Shown here one piece after another: positions 28,142 to 37,214 of a stretch of DNA of 56,287 bases. Below the pieces are notes generated by a model, which was given only the letters and a program-made list of their open reading frames with translations, made no database searches and was not told where the DNA came from. The position numbers were made by a program, and so were the translations under genes. Positions within the stretch are counted from its first letter, which is position 1. Each line of letters opens with the position of its first letter. The DNA comes from an uncultured Collinsella sp. (GTDB taxonomy: Bacteria; Actinomycetota; Coriobacteriia; Coriobacteriales; Coriobacteriaceae). Where the stretch lies: contig CAAENY010000094.1 of assembly GCA_900757465.1 (NCBI GenBank), positions 1 to 56,287 of the forward strand, given 5' to 3'.

Positions 28142-28187
28142 CCTTTCCCTCGGGAAACTTCGCGAAGCCCAGTTCCCGAGGGAAAGG
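28142..28187. repeat. Palindrome with TCGCGAA centre, copy 2 (inverted)
   Basis: CCTTTCCCTCGGGAA pairs with TTCCCGAGGGAAAGG. The loop ACTTCGCGAAGCCCAG is the reverse complement of the loop at 22914-22928. Relative to copy 1 the stem bases changed in pairs (TCTC/GAGA to CCTC/GAGG), so pairing is kept. Confidence 0.75.
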
Positions 28188-28229
28188 TATGGTCTGTGTA
28201 ATACCAGACAAACAGTACATTTTTGCTAG

Positions 28230-28260
28230 ATTGGTATTTGACTGAAGAACCAATTGGTAT
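28230..28260. promoter_or_regulatory. Direct repeat in the GH31 promoter zone
   Basis: ATTGGTAT occurs at 28230-28237 and 28253-28260, 23 bp apart (about two helical turns), with TTTGACT between them as a possible -35 part. It may be a regulator site, for example for the MarR protein upstream. Confidence 0.35.
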
Positions 28261-28513
28261 GGCTTATTAAGCCCACCTTGCCGTTGACGCTTATTTTGCT
28301 GCCGCTGGGAGAATTCCGAACTTGGGTGCGCAAGTGCTCCCATATGTTGATATGACCTAGTAGGTGGCTATCTGGTTACTACCAGTTGGCCCCTTGGTAA
28401 CGGGTGGCCCCCATTGTGCGGAATGTACCGAACATCTCCGTTTGATACGTTTTCCCATGCTGCCGGGGGGGGGCGTCCTCGGCACCTCAGCATGTCGGAA
28501 GAAAGGAGACCAG

Positions 28514-31500
28514 ATGCGCAGGAATTCCATTTTTACGAAACGGTGGGTGAAGGGAAGCGCGGTCCTCGTTGCCACTGCAGCGACGCTCGTGTTTGCCAAT
28601 CCCCAGCAGGCGATTGCCACGCCACTCAAGGGCGTCGACTCGGCGACCGTGTCCCAGTCTGCCTCGAATGTCGTCGACATCGATTTCGCTGACGGCATCA
28701 AGGGCCGTATTACGTTCCTCGAGGACGGTATTTTCCGTTATAACGTCGACCCCAAGGGTGAGTTTTCCGAGTACGCCACGCCGCGTAGTAAGTCCCACAC
28801 GGCTAAGATCCAGGCTCAGCCCGATACCTCGGACACCTACAGCAAGCCGAGTGCGACGGTTGCCGACAAGGGCGACACTATCGAGATCACCGGCGGAAAG
28901 GCGACCGTGATCCTGGACAAGGCGACTGGCAAGATGAGTATCAAGTCAGGCGACCGTGTCGTGGTTTCCGAGTCCGCGTCCCTCGACCTTGATAAGAAGG
29001 GTACCGTCCAGACGCTCGCCAAGGAGAAGTCCGAGAACTTCTTTGGCGGCGGCACCCAGAACGGACGCTTCCTGCACACCAACCAGACCATCGCCATCTC
29101 CAACACGAACAACTGGACCGATGGCGGCGTTGCCTCGCCCAACCCGTTTTATTGGACGAGTGACGGCTACGGCGTACTCCGAAACACGTTTGCAGAGGGT
29201 TCCTACGACTTCGGTTCCACGGACTCATCGACGGTCACGACTTTGCACAGCGAGAATGAGTTTGATGCCTACTACTTCGTGGCGACCAACGAGGGCGCTT
29301 CGAACGTGGCAACCGAGATGCTGCAGGACTACTACAAGGTGACCGGTAACCCGGTACTGCTGCCCGAGTACGGGTTCTACCTTGGTCATCTTAATGCCTA
29401 TAACCGTGATGGCTGGTCAACGACCTCGGGTCAAAAGAAGTGGGAGACCAAGGGCAGCAAGTCCTCGAGCGAGAAGGGCGACGTTAAGTACGAGTCTGGC
29501 ATGTCGACGGGCTACAAGCTCGACGGCACACTTGCGGCCGAGACGCTCAACGGTGAGGGCCCTACGGTTGATACCGAGAACATGAAAGCGACCGATTTCG
29601 ACCGCCAGTTCTCTGCTCGTCAGGTTATCGATGACTACGAGGACAACGACATGCCGCTCGGCTGGTTCCTGCCGAACGACGGTTACGGCGCCGGCTATGG
29701 CCAGAACGGTTACTACAAGACCGGCGGCGTCAACTCCGACGGAGCGAGCTCGGCCGACCGTCTTAACGCTGTGCGTGCCAATGTCGACAACCTTAAGAAG
29801 TTCACCGAGTATGCCAACTCCAAGGGTGTGAGCACGGGCTTGTGGACCCAGTCCAACCTTGAGCCCGACAGCAACCCTGAGACCCCGTGGCATCTGCTTC
29901 GCGACTTCGACGCCGAGGTCAAGACGGGAGGCATCACTACCCTTAAGACCGACGTTGCCTGGGTTGGATCTGGCTACTCCTTTGGTCTTAATGGCATCAA
30001 GACAGCTTATGACACGGTGACGACCGGCGCTAACAAGCGCCCCAACATCATCACGCTCGATGGTTGGGCCGGCACGCAGCGCTTTGGTGGCATTTGGACC
30101 GGCGACCAGTATGGCGGTAACTGGGAGTACATTCGCTTCCATATCCCCACGTATATCGGTCAGAGTCTTTCGGGCAACCCCAACATCGGCTCCGACATGG
30201 ATGGCATCTTTGGCGGCGACCCCATCATCTCTGCGCGTGACTACCAGTGGAAGACGTTCACGCCCTCTATGCTTGACATGGACGGTTGGGGCACCTACCG
30301 TAAATCGCCCATGACGCACGGCGATCCCTACACAGGCATCTCGCGCTTCTACCTCAAGCTCAAGGCGCAGCTCATGCCCTATATCTACACGAGCGCGGCC
30401 TCGGCGGCCAACATCGACACGGGTAACGGCGATGCCGGCCTGCCCATGATCCGCGCCATGCTGCTTTCCGACAACTCCGAGTACGCCGCAAGCACTTCGA
30501 CGCAGTACCAGTATATGTTCGGTGAGAACTTCCTAGTGGCACCGGTGTATCAGGATACCCAGGCAGACGAGAACGGCAACGACATTCGCAATGGGATTTA
30601 CCTCCCCAACTACGGCACCGACGAGAATCCCACCATCTGGATCGATTACTTCTCGGGTAAGCAGTATCGCGGCGGCCAGGTTCTCAACAACTACGAGGCT
30701 CCGCTTTGGAAGCTGCCGCTGTTTGTGAAGGCCAACGCTATCGTGCCGATGTACGCCGAGAACAACAACCCCGAGGCCGTGAGCGACACCAACACCAAGG
30801 GTACCGACCGCAGCCAGCGTATCGTCGAGTTCTTCGCCACCGAGGGCGACGGCACCTTTACGCAGTACGAGGACGACGGCTCCTCCATCGAGAACAACAC
30901 GACTGAGGACGATTCCTACGGCACGATCGACAATATCTCCTACGGTGAGCATGTGAGCACCGTCTACAGCTCCAAGGCCGCAGGCGGCACCGCGACCTTT
31001 ACCGCCGAGGCCTCGCAGGGCGGCTACAACGGCTACGACTCCAACCGCACCACGACCTTCGTGGCCAATGTGTCCGCCAAGCCCACGAGCGTTGTCGCCA
31101 AGAACGGCGGATCCGCACTCAACGTGGTTGAGGTCGACTCGCAGGAGACCTTTGACGCCGCGACCCCCGAGGCCGGCCAGGCGGTCTACTTCTACAGCGA
31201 GACCCCCAACCTCAACCACTACGGCAGCGATGCGGACGGCACCGAGGCCGAGCAGGGCGAGAGCTTCAACAACACCAAGATCACCACGAACCCCAAGGTC
31301 TACGTCAAGTTCGCGAAGACCGATGTTGCTGCAGCGGCGCAGACGCTTGAGCTGGGCGGTTTCGTGAACGCCGACGCCACGCTCACAGCCGATCGCCTCA
31401 ACGAGAACCTCTCCGCACCCACGAACCTTGCTGCCCCCGAGGACGCCACGACCCCAACGAGCATCAAGCTCACCTGGGGAAAGGTCGATGGTGCTACCTC

Positions 31501-34500
31501 CTACGACCTTAAGGTCGACGGCACTGTGTTTGCCGTGGGTGATGCGGCCGAGTTCACGCACACCGACCTCGCCTACAATAGCAAGCACACCTACCAGATT
31601 CGTTCGCGCAACGCCGAAGGTTACTCCGCCTGGAGCGATGTGCTCGAGGCGAACTCCGCACTCGATCCGTGGCGGAACGTCCCCGACGCCGAGCAAATCA
31701 CCTGGGAGGGCTCACTTTACGGCAGCCATAAGGCCGAGCTCGCCTTCGACCATGAGTTCCAGTCGGGCGACGGCGGTTTCCACTCCGGTGGCAACGATCT
31801 GGGCAAGGCGCTTACCGTTGACTATGGACGCGCTTACAAGCTCGATAAACTCGAGTACTATCCGCGCGATGACGCCGGCAACGGCACTGTGACCAAGATG
31901 CGTGTTGAGACGAGTCTCGATGGCGTCCACTGGACGAGCCAGGAGGTCGATTGGGCACGTTCCGCTGATTGTAAGACGGTAGCGTTTGACGGCACCGTGG
32001 CCGCCCGTTACGTGCGCATGACACCGCTCGCCTCGGTCGGCAATTTCTTCTCCGCGTCCGAGATTGCCATCTACAAGACCGACGGCACGGATGGCTTCGC
32101 CGTGGGCTCCAACCTCAACAAGGCCACGATCTCCGACGGAGACTACTCCAACATGAAGAACTATCTGGGCCTCGAGAATCGCGAGCCCGATACCCCGACG
32201 TTCGGTTCGCAGATCCGCGACCACTTCGCCGACCTCAACGATAACGGCGTTTACGACGTCTACGATTACTCGTTCACCATGGCGGGTCTTGACGGCGGCA
32301 CTAAACAAAAGGGCAAGGTCGCAGGTTCGCTCGCGGTGATTCCGAGCAAGACCGAGGTCGAGGCCGGTGATGAGATCACCGTTGATGTCTATGCGGCCGA
32401 CGCCAAGAACGTCAACGCCCTGGGCGCTCTCGTCAACTTCAAGAGCGACCAGTTCGAGTTTGTGTCCGAGAGCATCGCGCAGGACGGCTCGACTGCCGGC
32501 ATGGAGAACCTGTCTCGCGAGAAGGTCCAGTTCGCGGACAGAACGCAGACTATCAATCTCGCCTTTGCCAACCGCGGCGATGGCAAGCTCTACAACGGTA
32601 CCGGCGCGGTGGCGAGTTTCAAGCTCAAGGCCAAGACCGCCGGCAAGGTCGAACTGCCCTCGACATCTTGGCTCATCGGTCCGGCATGCGACGCACTTAA
32701 GTTTGCGAGCGACGGCACGGTGACGATGCCGGATGTTCCTCAGCCAACGGTCGCCGAGTACGGTCAGGATGCCTTCAACATCACGATGACCAACGATGAG
32801 CTCACGACCGACGACGGGACCAACGTCGAGAAACTTATCCAGCAGAAGAGCTATAACGCGCTGTTCGATAATAACGAGGGCGACAACGGCTTTGAGTTCC
32901 TATGGAACTGGCCCGACAACTGGGACAGCGAGGGTAAGCTTCCGAGTTACGTGAAGCTTCCCACCACGATGACATTCGCATTTAAGACGCCGTCGAAACT
33001 CGATAGTGTCGAGGTCGTTAACCGCGACGGTGGCAACGGAACCGTGCAGAAGATCAAGGCTGTCGTGACGTTCGAGGATGGCTCGACCCAAGAGTTCGCG
33101 GGCGGGGAGTACGATTCCTTCCGGGCTCGCTACGCCTTTGGCCTCTCTGCCGAGAACAAGGGCAAGAAGGCGACCAAGGTCGAGGTCACGCCGCTTGAGG
33201 CATCGGGTGACCAGATGCTCACACTGCGTGAGGTCAACTTCAACTACACGCAGGGTGTCGAGGCCATCGAGGGTGTCGAGCTAGGCAAGAACCAGACCGA
33301 GTTCTTTGAAGGCGACGTTACGCTCGTCGACGCCAAGGCCACGCCTGAGAGCGCCGGCTACCCCTATGTGACGGTCGAGAGCTCCGACCCCTCTGTGGTA
33401 AGCGTCTCCGCTGTTCAGGCTGGCGATAGCGTGAGCTACTACCTGCGTGCCAACAAGGCCGGCAAGGCAAAGATCACGGTGGCGTCGGTACTCGACCCCT
33501 CCAAGACCGCATCCTATGAGGTCGAGGTCAAGGCTGGTGTCGATACCTCTGCGCTCGTGGCAGCGCTTTCCAAGGCCGCGGGCTACAGCGAGTCCGTCTA
33601 CACTAAGGATTCCTATGCAGCTCTCACCGCTGCGGTCGAGGCGGCTCAGAAGCTCCTCGACGGCGGCCAAGGCAGCTATAGCAAGAAGGATGTCGCAGAC
33701 GCCACAGCCAAGATCGAGAAGGCAATCGACGGCCTCAAGATGCGCCCTGTCGATGAGAAGATTCTCATCAACACGCCCGAGAACCGCGAGAACGTCAAGG
33801 TGGCCGGCTTCTCGAGTGAGGCCGACTACGAGGGCAGCAACGCCGTCAACGCTCTCGACGGCGACGAGCGGACGCTTTGGCACAGCGACTGGGCCCATGG
33901 GACCGGTATGCCCCAGTATCTGAGTGTCGACCTGGGCCGCGACTACGATCTCACCGACGTTACATTCCTGCCGCGCCAGGACGGCGGCACTAACGGCGAT
34001 ATCTTCGAGGCCGAGATACTGGTCTCCGACACTGCCGACGGTTATGAGATGGGCACCGCCGCGTCGATGGGTACGTTCGCCTTCGACAACGACGGCCGCG
34101 TGCTCACCGACCGTGGCGACTGGAAACAGATGAGCTTTGGCGCCGCGCGCGGTCGCTACGTGACCGTCAAGGTGATTCACGCCGGCGGTGGCAACGTTGA
34201 TGCCTACTGCAGCCTGGCGGAGCTCAAGTTCTACGGTACGGCCGTCCCCGATCCGGTGGCGAAGGATGATCTCGCTACCGCGATCGAAAAGGTTGATGCC
34301 GAGGTTGCTGCCGGCGACCTCAAGGCCGGTGACTACACCGAGGCCTCCTGGACGGCGCTCGAGAACGCCCTGGCGAGCGCCCGCGCCATCTTGAGCGACG
34401 AGAACGCCACGCAGGACGAGGTCGACCAGGCGCTCAGGGCGCTCGAGAGCGCCCGCGGCGCGCTCGAGAAGACCCCGGTGGCCCCGGTCGAGAATCCGAC

Positions 34501-34927
34501 TAAGAAGCAGCTCAAGGCCCTGGTCAAGCAGGCGAAGGAGACTGACACCAGGGGCAAGACGGCCGAGTCTGTCAAGGCCCTGACGGATGCCATTACCTAC
34601 GCCGAGGACGTCTTGGGTGATGAGAATGCTTCCGACACCCAGCTCCAGGCGGCCTATGACCAGCTCAAGCTGGCTATTGAGAGCCTCAAGGATGCCGATT
34701 CCGGCAATCAGGGCGGCTCGGGCAACCAGGGTTCCGGCAATGGCTCGAACGGCGGCAACCAGGCGGGCAAGCCCGCAGGCAACAAGGCCCAGGGCAGCAA
34801 GAAGAACGGTTCGGCGATTCCCAATACCGGAGACCAGACGGCGGCGACCGTCGCGACCGTCGGTGGTCTTGGCGCCATCATCGCCGCGATCGGCGCTTTC
34901 TTCCATCGTCGCAGCAAGGCTAAGTAG
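28514..34927 (+). CDS. Giant cell-wall-anchored GH31 glycoside hydrolase
   Basis: The 2137-residue surface enzyme has a signal peptide ending near QQAIA-TP (residue 36). The GH31 beta-sandwich and (beta/alpha)8 barrel follow (about 40-850); likely nucleophile Asp480 (TLKTDVAW) and acid/base Asp531 (IWTGDQYGG). Then come a fibronectin III domain (about 968-1050), F5/8C/CBM32-type domains (about 1055-1195, 1410-1585, 1750-1908), a dockerin-like calcium loop (DLNDNGVYDVYDY, about 1236), a cohesin-like domain (1272-1405), an Ig-like domain (1590-1672), FIVAR three-helix modules (1675-1745, 1914-2058), a Gly/Asn linker, and the sorting signal IPNTG (2102-2106) with hydrophobic stretch and basic tail. 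The architecture resembles gut O-glycan-active GH31 enzymes, including alpha-N-acetylgalactosaminidases; the substrate is inferred. AAAGGAG precedes the ATG at 28514. Confidence 0.92.
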   Translation: MRRNSIFTKRWVKGSAVLVATAATLVFANPQQAIATPLKGVDSATVSQSASNVVDIDFADGIKGRITFLEDGIFRYNVDPKGEFSEYATPRSKSHTAKIQAQPDTSDTYSKPSATVADKGDTIEITGGKATVILDKATGKMSIKSGDRVVVSESASLDLDKKGTVQTLAKEKSENFFGGGTQNGRFLHTNQTIAISNTNNWTDGGVASPNPFYWTSDGYGVLRNTFAEGSYDFGSTDSSTVTTLHSENEFDAYYFVATNEGASNVATEMLQDYYKVTGNPVLLPEYGFYLGHLNAYNRDGWSTTSGQKKWETKGSKSSSEKGDVKYESGMSTGYKLDGTLAAETLNGEGPTVDTENMKATDFDRQFSARQVIDDYEDNDMPLGWFLPNDGYGAGYGQNGYYKTGGVNSDGASSADRLNAVRANVDNLKKFTEYANSKGVSTGLWTQSNLEPDSNPETPWHLLRDFDAEVKTGGITTLKTDVAWVGSGYSFGLNGIKTAYDTVTTGANKRPNIITLDGWAGTQRFGGIWTGDQYGGNWEYIRFHIPTYIGQSLSGNPNIGSDMDGIFGGDPIISARDYQWKTFTPSMLDMDGWGTYRKSPMTHGDPYTGISRFYLKLKAQLMPYIYTSAASAANIDTGNGDAGLPMIRAMLLSDNSEYAASTSTQYQYMFGENFLVAPVYQDTQADENGNDIRNGIYLPNYGTDENPTIWIDYFSGKQYRGGQVLNNYEAPLWKLPLFVKANAIVPMYAENNNPEAVSDTNTKGTDRSQRIVEFFATEGDGTFTQYEDDGSSIENNTTEDDSYGTIDNISYGEHVSTVYSSKAAGGTATFTAEASQGGYNGYDSNRTTTFVANVSAKPTSVVAKNGGSALNVVEVDSQETFDAATPEAGQAVYFYSETPNLNHYGSDADGTEAEQGESFNNTKITTNPKVYVKFAKTDVAAAAQTLELGGFVNADATLTADRLNENLSAPTNLAAPEDATTPTSIKLTWGKVDGATSYDLKVDGTVFAVGDAAEFTHTDLAYNSKHTYQIRSRNAEGYSAWSDVLEANSALDPWRNVPDAEQITWEGSLYGSHKAELAFDHEFQSGDGGFHSGGNDLGKALTVDYGRAYKLDKLEYYPRDDAGNGTVTKMRVETSLDGVHWTSQEVDWARSADCKTVAFDGTVAARYVRMTPLASVGNFFSASEIAIYKTDGTDGFAVGSNLNKATISDGDYSNMKNYLGLENREPDTPTFGSQIRDHFADLNDNGVYDVYDYSFTMAGLDGGTKQKGKVAGSLAVIPSKTEVEAGDEITVDVYAADAKNVNALGALVNFKSDQFEFVSESIAQDGSTAGMENLSREKVQFADRTQTINLAFANRGDGKLYNGTGAVASFKLKAKTAGKVELPSTSWLIGPACDALKFASDGTVTMPDVPQPTVAEYGQDAFNITMTNDELTTDDGTNVEKLIQQKSYNALFDNNEGDNGFEFLWNWPDNWDSEGKLPSYVKLPTTMTFAFKTPSKLDSVEVVNRDGGNGTVQKIKAVVTFEDGSTQEFAGGEYDSFRARYAFGLSAENKGKKATKVEVTPLEASGDQMLTLREVNFNYTQGVEAIEGVELGKNQTEFFEGDVTLVDAKATPESAGYPYVTVESSDPSVVSVSAVQAGDSVSYYLRANKAGKAKITVASVLDPSKTASYEVEVKAGVDTSALVAALSKAAGYSESVYTKDSYAALTAAVEAAQKLLDGGQGSYSKKDVADATAKIEKAIDGLKMRPVDEKILINTPENRENVKVAGFSSEADYEGSNAVNALDGDERTLWHSDWAHGTGMPQYLSVDLGRDYDLTDVTFLPRQDGGTNGDIFEAEILVSDTADGYEMGTAASMGTFAFDNDGRVLTDRGDWKQMSFGAARGRYVTVKVIHAGGGNVDAYCSLAELKFYGTAVPDPVAKDDLATAIEKVDAEVAAGDLKAGDYTEASWTALENALASARAILSDENATQDEVDQALRALESARGALEKTPVAPVENPTKKQLKALVKQAKETDTRGKTAESVKALTDAITYAEDVLGDENASDTQLQAAYDQLKLAIESLKDADSGNQGGSGNQGSGNGSNGGNQAGKPAGNKAQGSKKNGSAIPNTGDQTAATVATVGGLGAIIAAIGAFFHRRSKAK

Positions 34928-34945
34928 CCCCAGCAACAGCTAAGC

Positions 34946-34989
34946 AAGCGTGCCCGCCGTCCCACCCAAGGACGGTGGGCACGCTTTTT
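34946..34989 (+). terminator. GH31 gene terminator
   Basis: AAGCGTGCCC-G-CCGTCC pairs with GGACGG-T-GGGCACGCTT, followed by TTTT. Strong intrinsic terminator. Confidence 0.88.
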
Positions 34990-35141
34990 GAATGTGGGCG
35001 GAAAGCTCCGACCCTTCGGCCTTAATCTCGCAAAGCGTTCCGTCTCCCGCCGAACACATCAGCATCGGCGGCTATACTACTCTCAGTAGTTAAGGGTCGC
35101 GGATTCGCCGCGTCACCGCTCTCAACAGGAGGTCTTTGTTT

Positions 35142-35606
35142 ATGGCAGATCAGAAGCCGGTTGTCGGGATCATCATGGGCTCCAAGTCCGATCTGGGCGT
35201 TATGGAAGGTTGCTCCGCCGAACTCGAGGCGCTAGGCGTGCCCTATGAGCTCGTGATTGCAAGCGCGCACCGTACGCCGGCGAAGGTCCATGAGTGGGCC
35301 TCGACTGCTGCTGACCGCGGCATCAAGGTGATTATCGCTGCTGCCGGCAAGGCTGCTCACCTGGGCGGTGTCGTGGCGGCCTTTACGCCGCTGCCGGTCA
35401 TCGGCGTGCCTATGAAGACGAGCGATCTGGGTGGTATGGACTCGCTGCTGTCGATGGTGCAGATGCCTTCGGGCGTGCCCGTTGCCTGTGTGGCCATCAA
35501 CGGTGCCAAGAACGCTGCCATTTACGCCACGCAGATTCTGGGCGCCTGCGACCCCGAGTACCGCAAGGTTATCGAGAAGATGAAGCAGGAGATGGCTGAC
35601 GCCTAA
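35142..35606 (+). CDS. purE: N5-carboxyaminoimidazole ribonucleotide mutase
   Basis: PurE class I converts N5-CAIR to CAIR in purine synthesis. The 154-residue protein has the active-site motifs GIIMGSKSDLGVM, ELVIASAHRTPAKV and AAAGKAAHLGGVVAA, and GMDSLLSMVQMPSGVPVA. AGGAGG lies 8 nt before the ATG at 35142; a TTG six bases upstream is too close to it. purK does not follow; the next gene is a sortase. A TATACT box near 35073 could be the -10 element. Confidence 0.97.
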   Translation: MADQKPVVGIIMGSKSDLGVMEGCSAELEALGVPYELVIASAHRTPAKVHEWASTAADRGIKVIIAAAGKAAHLGGVVAAFTPLPVIGVPMKTSDLGGMDSLLSMVQMPSGVPVACVAINGAKNAAIYATQILGACDPEYRKVIEKMKQEMADA

Positions 35607-35642
35607 GCGCTCTGCCAGTCCATTTGCAGCATAAGGAGAGCC

Positions 35643-36641
35643 ATGTCCGACTATCAGGGAAAACGATTCAAGGCTTCTCAGATTCCCGATCCGTCGAAGC
35701 CGGGTGCTGCCCGTGCGGCACAGCAGGGTCGGACATCCTCTCCTCAGCAGCCGCGCGCGCCGCGTCCCATAACGCCAACGTCCCATCGCCGTCAGGATAC
35801 TCCTGCTGCATATCGCCCTTCGTCATACAGTACGGCCAAGAAGTCACCTCGCTCTTCGGCGCATACCGCGCCATCGAGCTATTCCCAGCCGCCGCGCAAA
35901 AAGCGCCGCTCCGTTATCCCCATCTTGCTCATCATTATTGGCATCGGCCTAATCGTTGCCGCTGCTGCCATCTTTATCAATGCGCAGATTGGTTACAAGC
36001 AGGCGAGCGAGTCGTACCAAAAGATCGAAAAACAATATGTGAGCGACAAGGACGCCAGTGGCGTGCCAATTATCGACTTTAATGCGCTTGCCCAGACAAA
36101 TCCCGAGGTTGTGGGTTGGATTTACGCGCCCGGCACCAACATCAACTATCCCGTGGTGCAGACCAACAACAACTCCAAATACCTCAACACGCTGTTTGAC
36201 GGTACATCTAACGCGTCCGGTGCCATTTTCTTGGATAGTGATGACACCGCGCCGGGAATGGTCGACCAGCAGACCACGATTTACGGCCACCATATGAACG
36301 ACGGATCGATGTTCAACGTGATTTCGGACACCACTGATCAGGCGACGTTCGATAGCATCGAGTTTGTGTACTACATCACGCGCGATGCGACGTATAAGCT
36401 GCGTCCGCTGGCGACCAAGGTGGTCGAGGACACGTATGCCAAGGCGCGCACGACCAATTTTGAGGGCGACGACGGACTCAAGAACTACCTGTCCGAGATG
36501 CTCGACGGCGCTTCTGCCGTGGCGAGTGATGCTACCGATCGTGCCGCTTCGGCAACCAAGGTCGTAACGCTTGTGACCTGTCGTTCACTGTCATTCAGCA
36601 ATACGCGCGCCGTCATGGTGCTCACGCCGGTCGAGGAATAG
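35643..36641 (+). CDS. Class B sortase
   Basis: Sortases cut a C-terminal sorting signal and attach the protein to the peptidoglycan. The 332-residue protein has a long basic Pro/Ser-rich N-terminus (1-90), one membrane anchor (about 91-113), and a class B catalytic domain. His216 lies in IYGHHMNDGSMF, Cys313 in LVTCRSL and Arg322 in NTRAVMVL. Two substrates lie in this window (IPNTG in the GH31 protein, LATTG in the protein at 50574), although class B enzymes often use other motifs, so pairing is only a possibility. AAGGAG precedes the ATG; purE is 36 nt upstream. Confidence 0.93.
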   Translation: MSDYQGKRFKASQIPDPSKPGAARAAQQGRTSSPQQPRAPRPITPTSHRRQDTPAAYRPSSYSTAKKSPRSSAHTAPSSYSQPPRKKRRSVIPILLIIIGIGLIVAAAAIFINAQIGYKQASESYQKIEKQYVSDKDASGVPIIDFNALAQTNPEVVGWIYAPGTNINYPVVQTNNNSKYLNTLFDGTSNASGAIFLDSDDTAPGMVDQQTTIYGHHMNDGSMFNVISDTTDQATFDSIEFVYYITRDATYKLRPLATKVVEDTYAKARTTNFEGDDGLKNYLSEMLDGASAVASDATDRAASATKVVTLVTCRSLSFSNTRAVMVLTPVEE

Positions 36642-36709
36642 ATTGTTGAGAGTAGCTAAAAGAGCCCCGTCCCAAATGAGCTACTCGACGACGGTAAAAA
36701 GGAGAAATG

Positions 36710-37126
36710 ATGCTTGAAAGTGGCAAATCGATGCCTTCGGTTGATGCTTGGCTGCGCGAAGCCAAGGCCGATGTTTCGGCGGCTGATTGTGGGATGTACC
36801 TGACACACAACGGCGTGGTGCGCGCGACGCCCAAGGCCGAGGTGCGCGGAGTCGAGACCGATGGCGTGGCGCCGGGCCACAAGGTGGGCGGCATGGCGTT
36901 TGGCTTCGATGCCGAAAAGGTGCAGGTCGCTATCGAGGCAACGCACGCGATGCCGGGTATCGGTTACGTGCGCGTGTGGTTGGCGAGTGGCGAGCTTACA
37001 GTGGGCGACGACATCATGCTCGTGCTCATTGGCGGGGACATTCGCCCACATGTGGTCGATGCGCTGCAGGCGCTCGTCGGTACCATCAAAAATGAGTGTG
37101 TGAGTGAGGTTGAGCGCGAGGCGTAG
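36710..37126 (+). CDS. Divergent MoaE-like protein
   Basis: The 138-residue protein resembles molybdopterin synthase large subunit MoaE in its core (THNGVVRATPK, then GIGYVRVWLASGELTVGDDI and IRPHVVDALQALVGTIK). Genuine MoaE has a conserved HR-GEL segment, a second HR and a C-terminal lysine-rich PxWKKE motif. Here the first reads WLASGEL, the second IRPHV, and the end is NECVSEVER, so catalytic residues look changed. No moaD or other cofactor gene is nearby. Two adjacent ATGs exist (36707, 36710); the second is better spaced from AAGGAG. Function uncertain. Confidence 0.65.
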   Translation: MLESGKSMPSVDAWLREAKADVSAADCGMYLTHNGVVRATPKAEVRGVETDGVAPGHKVGGMAFGFDAEKVQVAIEATHAMPGIGYVRVWLASGELTVGDDIMLVLIGGDIRPHVVDALQALVGTIKNECVSEVEREA

Positions 37127-37154
37127 AGGCTTGCGTCGATAGAAGGCTCTTATA

Positions 37155-37194
37155 AAAATGCCCGCCGGTACGTGTGATACCGGCGGGCATTTTG
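37155..37194. terminator. Bidirectional terminator
   Basis: AAAATGCCCGCCGGTA pairs perfectly with TACCGGCGGGCATTTT (16 bp, 7-nt loop), with A and T runs on the outer edges, between convergent genes. Confidence 0.88.
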
Positions 37195-37214
37195 CGTTTT
37201 GGGCGCGGTGGGCG

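Larger units (their letters stand above)
28000..28513. other. Intergenic region upstream of the GH31 gene
   Basis: About 510 bp without a gene. It holds the palindrome at 28142-28187, an A+T-richer promoter-like zone (28200-28275) with the direct repeat ATTGGTAT, the self-complementary CCAATTGG, a possible long stem GGTTAC/GTAACg around 28373-28402, and a run of nine G (28465-28473) about 28 nt before the ribosome binding site. Confidence 0.55.

Noticed and set aside
34990..35141. Purine riboswitch before purE
   Set aside because: No three-way junction with the conserved loop sequences could be found; the same holds for the gap before purF.
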